A program made the translations under genes and the position numbers. Positions 61,708 through 64,000 of a stretch of 64,000 nt of DNA are shown here, piece by piece. This DNA comes from Pseudomonadota bacterium. GTDB taxonomy: Bacteria; Pseudomonadota; Gammaproteobacteria; Xanthomonadales; Rhodanobacteraceae. Every line of letters begins with the position of its first letter. Position 1 is the stretch's first letter. The notes under the pieces were generated by a model. The model made no database searches. It was not told where the DNA came from and saw only the letters and a program-made list of their open reading frames with translations. Where the stretch lies: positions 27,034-91,033 of the forward strand of contig JAKAEJ010000004.1 of NCBI GenBank assembly GCA_021818335.1. Direction: 5' to 3'.

Positions 61708-62688
61708 TCAGGCGCCGGCGAGCATCCAGTCGCGTATGGTTCGTGCGACCCCCGCGATCGCTGTATCGCGTTCTTGCATGGGGACCTCGGTTTCGGTCAG
61801 GTACGCTGCAACAAGGAGGGGCTGCCGGTCTGGCGGCAGGACGATCGCGACGTCATTCCGCGAACCATGCCTCCCGGCGCCGCTCTTGTCCCTGACGATC
61901 CAACTCGCTGGAAATCCAGCACGCAGAAGTTGCGTTCCTGTGGTGCTTTCTCCCATCCAATGCAGCAGTTGTTGGCGGGAGTCGGCATGAAGCACATCCC
62001 CCAGCAATATCCGGCGGAGATCGTCGGCCATCGCCGACGGCGTTGTGGTATCCCTCGCATCACCGGGCGTGGCCTCATTTAGTGCGGTTTCAAAACGATC
62101 GAGGCGTGTTGAGGGATCGCCGATACTCCGCATCCAGCGCGTCAGCGCCGATGGCCCGCCCAGGATCCGCAGGAGGAAGTTGCCGGCACTGTTGTCGCTG
62201 AACGAGAGCGTTGCACGGCATAGCGCGGCCAATGTCATGCCCGTGTCGACATGTCGGCTGGTTATTGGCGAGTACTCGACGAGTTGATTGCGTGTGAACC
62301 GTATACGACGGTCGAGCTGGTCCTGACCTGCGTCGACGCGCGCCAAGATCGCCGTCACAGCCAGAAGCTTCCACGTACTGCACAACGGGAACCGCTCACT
62401 TGAGCGATATTCGAGGCGCGCCATGCCGCGGCAGGACAGCATCGCGACGCCCAAGCGTCCGCGACAATCGTGTTCAATTCGCTTCAAAGCGGAGCGGGCG
62501 GTCGCGGCCCGCGCTTCATGCCCGCTGGCTCGCACCAGCGGTGGAGCGACGAGCAGCAAGGCGGCTCCGAGCAACTGTCGTCGTTGCGGCGACCGTGGCG
62601 CATCGCAATCGATCGCGGGCTTGGACTTGGGGATGGACGCTCGGGCGAGCAATGTTCCCTGGGCCGCGCGGTCTCGATGAAGTTTCAT
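61708..62688 (-). CDS. class A beta-lactamase with Tat-type signal
   Basis: Serine beta-lactamase of 326 residues. A twin-arginine motif (SPQRRQLLGAALLLV at about 33-47) after a 30-residue polar lead suggests Tat export of the folded enzyme. Active-site motifs are all present: Ser104-x-x-Lys107 (CSTWK), SDN at 164-166, Glu200 with Asn204 (ETALN), and KSG at 268-270 in place of KTG. A Cys precedes the catalytic Ser (Ambler 69), but Gly stands at position 238, so the disulfide of KPC/SME carbapenemases cannot form. No ampR-like regulator is adjacent. Spectrum cannot be read from sequence. A housekeeping chromosomal origin is likely as codon use matches neighbours. Confidence 0.9.
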   Translation of the reverse strand: MKLHRDRAAQGTLLARASIPKSKPAIDCDAPRSPQRRQLLGAALLLVAPPLVRASGHEARAATARSALKRIEHDCRGRLGVAMLSCRGMARLEYRSSERFPLCSTWKLLAVTAILARVDAGQDQLDRRIRFTRNQLVEYSPITSRHVDTGMTLAALCRATLSFSDNSAGNFLLRILGGPSALTRWMRSIGDPSTRLDRFETALNEATPGDARDTTTPSAMADDLRRILLGDVLHADSRQQLLHWMGESTTGTQLLRAGFPASWIVRDKSGAGRHGSRNDVAIVLPPDRQPLLVAAYLTETEVPMQERDTAIAGVARTIRDWMLAGA

Positions 62689-62988
62689 GGGACGGTTGGT
62701 GGGTCCGCTGTTCTAAACGTTGCGCTCAGTATCCATCCAATTCCTCCTGAATCGTGGATCGGTTGCCTACGGCCCTTTTGGATTTCCATCGCTGCCAATG
62801 GCTACGCATTGGCACTGATGCGCGTTGCCTCCGAAGTCAACCGCGACAACCCCACGCCAGCCCGCTTCCCTGTAGGCTTGGAATTACCTGGCGAGGCATG
62901 CCGGGTCCATGGCGTGCTCCAGCAAAGGCTTCGTCCGCTTGCGCAAGGCCGAGATGCAAGGGACACGTCGGGTACAGGGAGACTTGAT
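62689..62988. other. 300-base divergent intergenic region
   Basis: Between the divergent beta-lactamase and DUF2238 genes. Frames here lack coding character. An AGGGAG ribosome site at 62976-62981 belongs to the DUF2238 gene. No palindromic operator or clear promoter hexamers were found. Confidence 0.4.
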
Positions 62989-63702
62989 ATGTGGGGTGAT
63001 GCGAGGGGTCGGCAGGTTGAGGATGCGTCAACTGTTGCGCATTCGCCAGTAGTTGCGAAAGCATCAACGGTCCCGCTCGCGTTGCTCATGGCATTCGCGG
63101 TGGCTTGGGCCGCCTTGGCTATTGCGCCAAGGTACCGGGCCGATTGGATGCTGGAGAACGCGTTGGTCGTGGTAATCGTGCCATTGCTGGTTGCGACCTA
63201 TCAAAGGCTGCGATTCTCCAATGCCAGTTACGTGGCATTGTTCTTTTTTCTTCTTCTGCACGAAGTCGGCGCGCATTACACCTATGCGGAAGTCCCCTAT
63301 GACCGCTGGGTACACGCATGGCTCGGAATCTCGATCGACAAGGCATTGGCCTTCCCTCGCAACGAATATGACCGATTCGTACATTTCATGTACGGGGTCC
63401 TGGTCACCCCCATGGTGTTCGAACTCTTTGAGGCGCGAGCGCGAGCGCGGGGCATCTGGCGGTGGATTTTTCCGGTTGCCTTCATCGTGTCGAACAGTGC
63501 ATTGTTCGAGCTGGTGGAGTGGTTTGCCGCCGAGCATTTTGGTGGCGGGTTGGGTGTTGCCTATCTGGGCACGCAGGGTGACGTGTGGGACGCACAGAGC
63601 GACATGCTGCTGGCGATGATTGGGAGCATTTTCTCGATCGCCGCAATTGCCATCATGTGCCGTTACAGGGCCAGAAGATCTGGCGGCAACGCCCTGGGTT
63701 AG
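62989..63702 (+). CDS. DUF2238 (YjdF-like) inner-membrane protein
   Basis: A 237-residue membrane protein with about six helices after a polar N-terminus of about 30 residues. Family hallmarks are LLLHEVGAHYTYAEVPYD in the middle, NEYDRFVHFMYG and LFELVEWFAAEHFGGG, followed by a conserved QGDVWDAQSDMLLAMIGS near the end. The conserved His, Glu and Asp residues in or near the membrane suggest metal or proton handling, but the family has no known function. The ATG at 62989 is chosen for the AGGGAG seven bases upstream; the frame extends much further upstream without coding character. Confidence 0.85.
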   Translation: MWGDARGRQVEDASTVAHSPVVAKASTVPLALLMAFAVAWAALAIAPRYRADWMLENALVVVIVPLLVATYQRLRFSNASYVALFFFLLLHEVGAHYTYAEVPYDRWVHAWLGISIDKALAFPRNEYDRFVHFMYGVLVTPMVFELFEARARARGIWRWIFPVAFIVSNSALFELVEWFAAEHFGGGLGVAYLGTQGDVWDAQSDMLLAMIGSIFSIAAIAIMCRYRARRSGGNALG

Positions 63703-64000
63703 CCTGCGTCCCGGATGCGGAGCGGAAGAGCAGGGGCGCGCACTGATTGCTTGTCGACTCTTGTTCCCGGGAGCGCGGACTTGTCATCCCAAGCGGTGTC
63801 TGCGCGTAGGCGGTTTTCTGTCGTGCTGGCCCATCGTGTGATTGTTTGGTTGACCAGGGCGGCAAGTGAAAATCGCCCTGGGCCGAGATCGCACGGACGG
63901 TGCCAGCGCGGGGCGCAATGCCAAGCCGGGCGATCCATTTGTGGATGATGGGCTTGCCAGGTTGGAGCCACGGTCAAGGCGCTATTGGGGAGCGTATTCT
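63703..64000. other. 298-base segment at the window end
   Basis: No gene start, RNA or repeat could be supported here. A short GC inverted segment follows the DUF2238 stop (CTGCGT/ATGCGG with wobble pairs) and might be a weak terminator. Confidence 0.3.

Noticed and set aside
61708..62688. Carbapenemase of the KPC/SME type, suggested by Cys at Ambler 69
   Set aside because: The partner position 238 is Gly, so the defining disulfide cannot form.

Overview
The window looks like chromosomal DNA of a high-GC gammaproteobacterium, most likely a member of the Xanthomonadales (Lysobacterales). This is inferred from gene order: birA-coaX-SPOR protein, map-glnD-dapD-arsC-like, and rpsB-tsf ... pyrH-frr-uppS-cdsA-dxr-rseP-bamA-lpxD-fabZ-lpxA-lpxB-rnhB with no skp between bamA and lpxD. 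No 16S gene is present, so a genus cannot be given. A member with a complete Calvin cycle operon is unusual for that order and suggests a (facultative) autotroph.

Layout. 0-10.5 kb: a truncated sugar-nucleotide epimerase, an APC amino-acid permease with L-serine dehydratase, a glutaredoxin-like protein, birA-coaX-SPOR protein, tRNA-Thr(TGT), a divergent RcnR-like repressor/DmeF-type cation exporter pair with a visible operator, an Hpt-like protein and arginase. 10.5-17 kb: a PAS-GGDEF diguanylate cyclase, an ECF sigma/membrane anti-sigma/DUF4097 cluster and a convergent TonB-dependent receptor, separated by a strong hairpin. 17-29.7 kb: trpS with a C-terminal add-on domain, a penicillin-acylase-family hydrolase, parC, uvrB, an AmpD-like amidase, an alpha/beta hydrolase coupled to rlmKL, and a secreted Gly/Arg/Trp-rich protein.

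29.7-41.7 kb, minus strand: the envelope and translation cluster pyrH to rnhB. Most genes overlap by a few bases or are separated by fewer than 45 bases. 41.7-53.0 kb: cbbR facing a plus-strand operon cbbL-cbbS-cbbX-cbbF-cbbP-cbbT-cbbZ-cbbA-redoxin-cbbY (red-type form I RuBisCO, its activase, fructose-1,6-bisphosphatase, phosphoribulokinase, transketolase, phosphoglycolate phosphatase, class II aldolase, a thioredoxin-fold protein and a CbbY-type sugar-bisphosphatase). 53.1-55 kb, minus strand: tsf and rpsB. The autotrophy cluster therefore sits inside the normally contiguous rpsB-tsf-pyrH-frr cluster, which is the most striking feature of the window. 55.2-64 kb: map-glnD-dapD-arsC-like, then hemE with a WGR-domain protein, a Tat-exported class A beta-lactamase and a divergent DUF2238 membrane protein.

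Candidate promoters share a -10-like hexamer TACAAT/TACACT. At birA, the SPOR gene, uvrB and a short leader ORF it lies only 6-7 bases before the start codon, which suggests leaderless mRNAs. No transposase, integrase, phage gene, CRISPR array or rRNA was seen.
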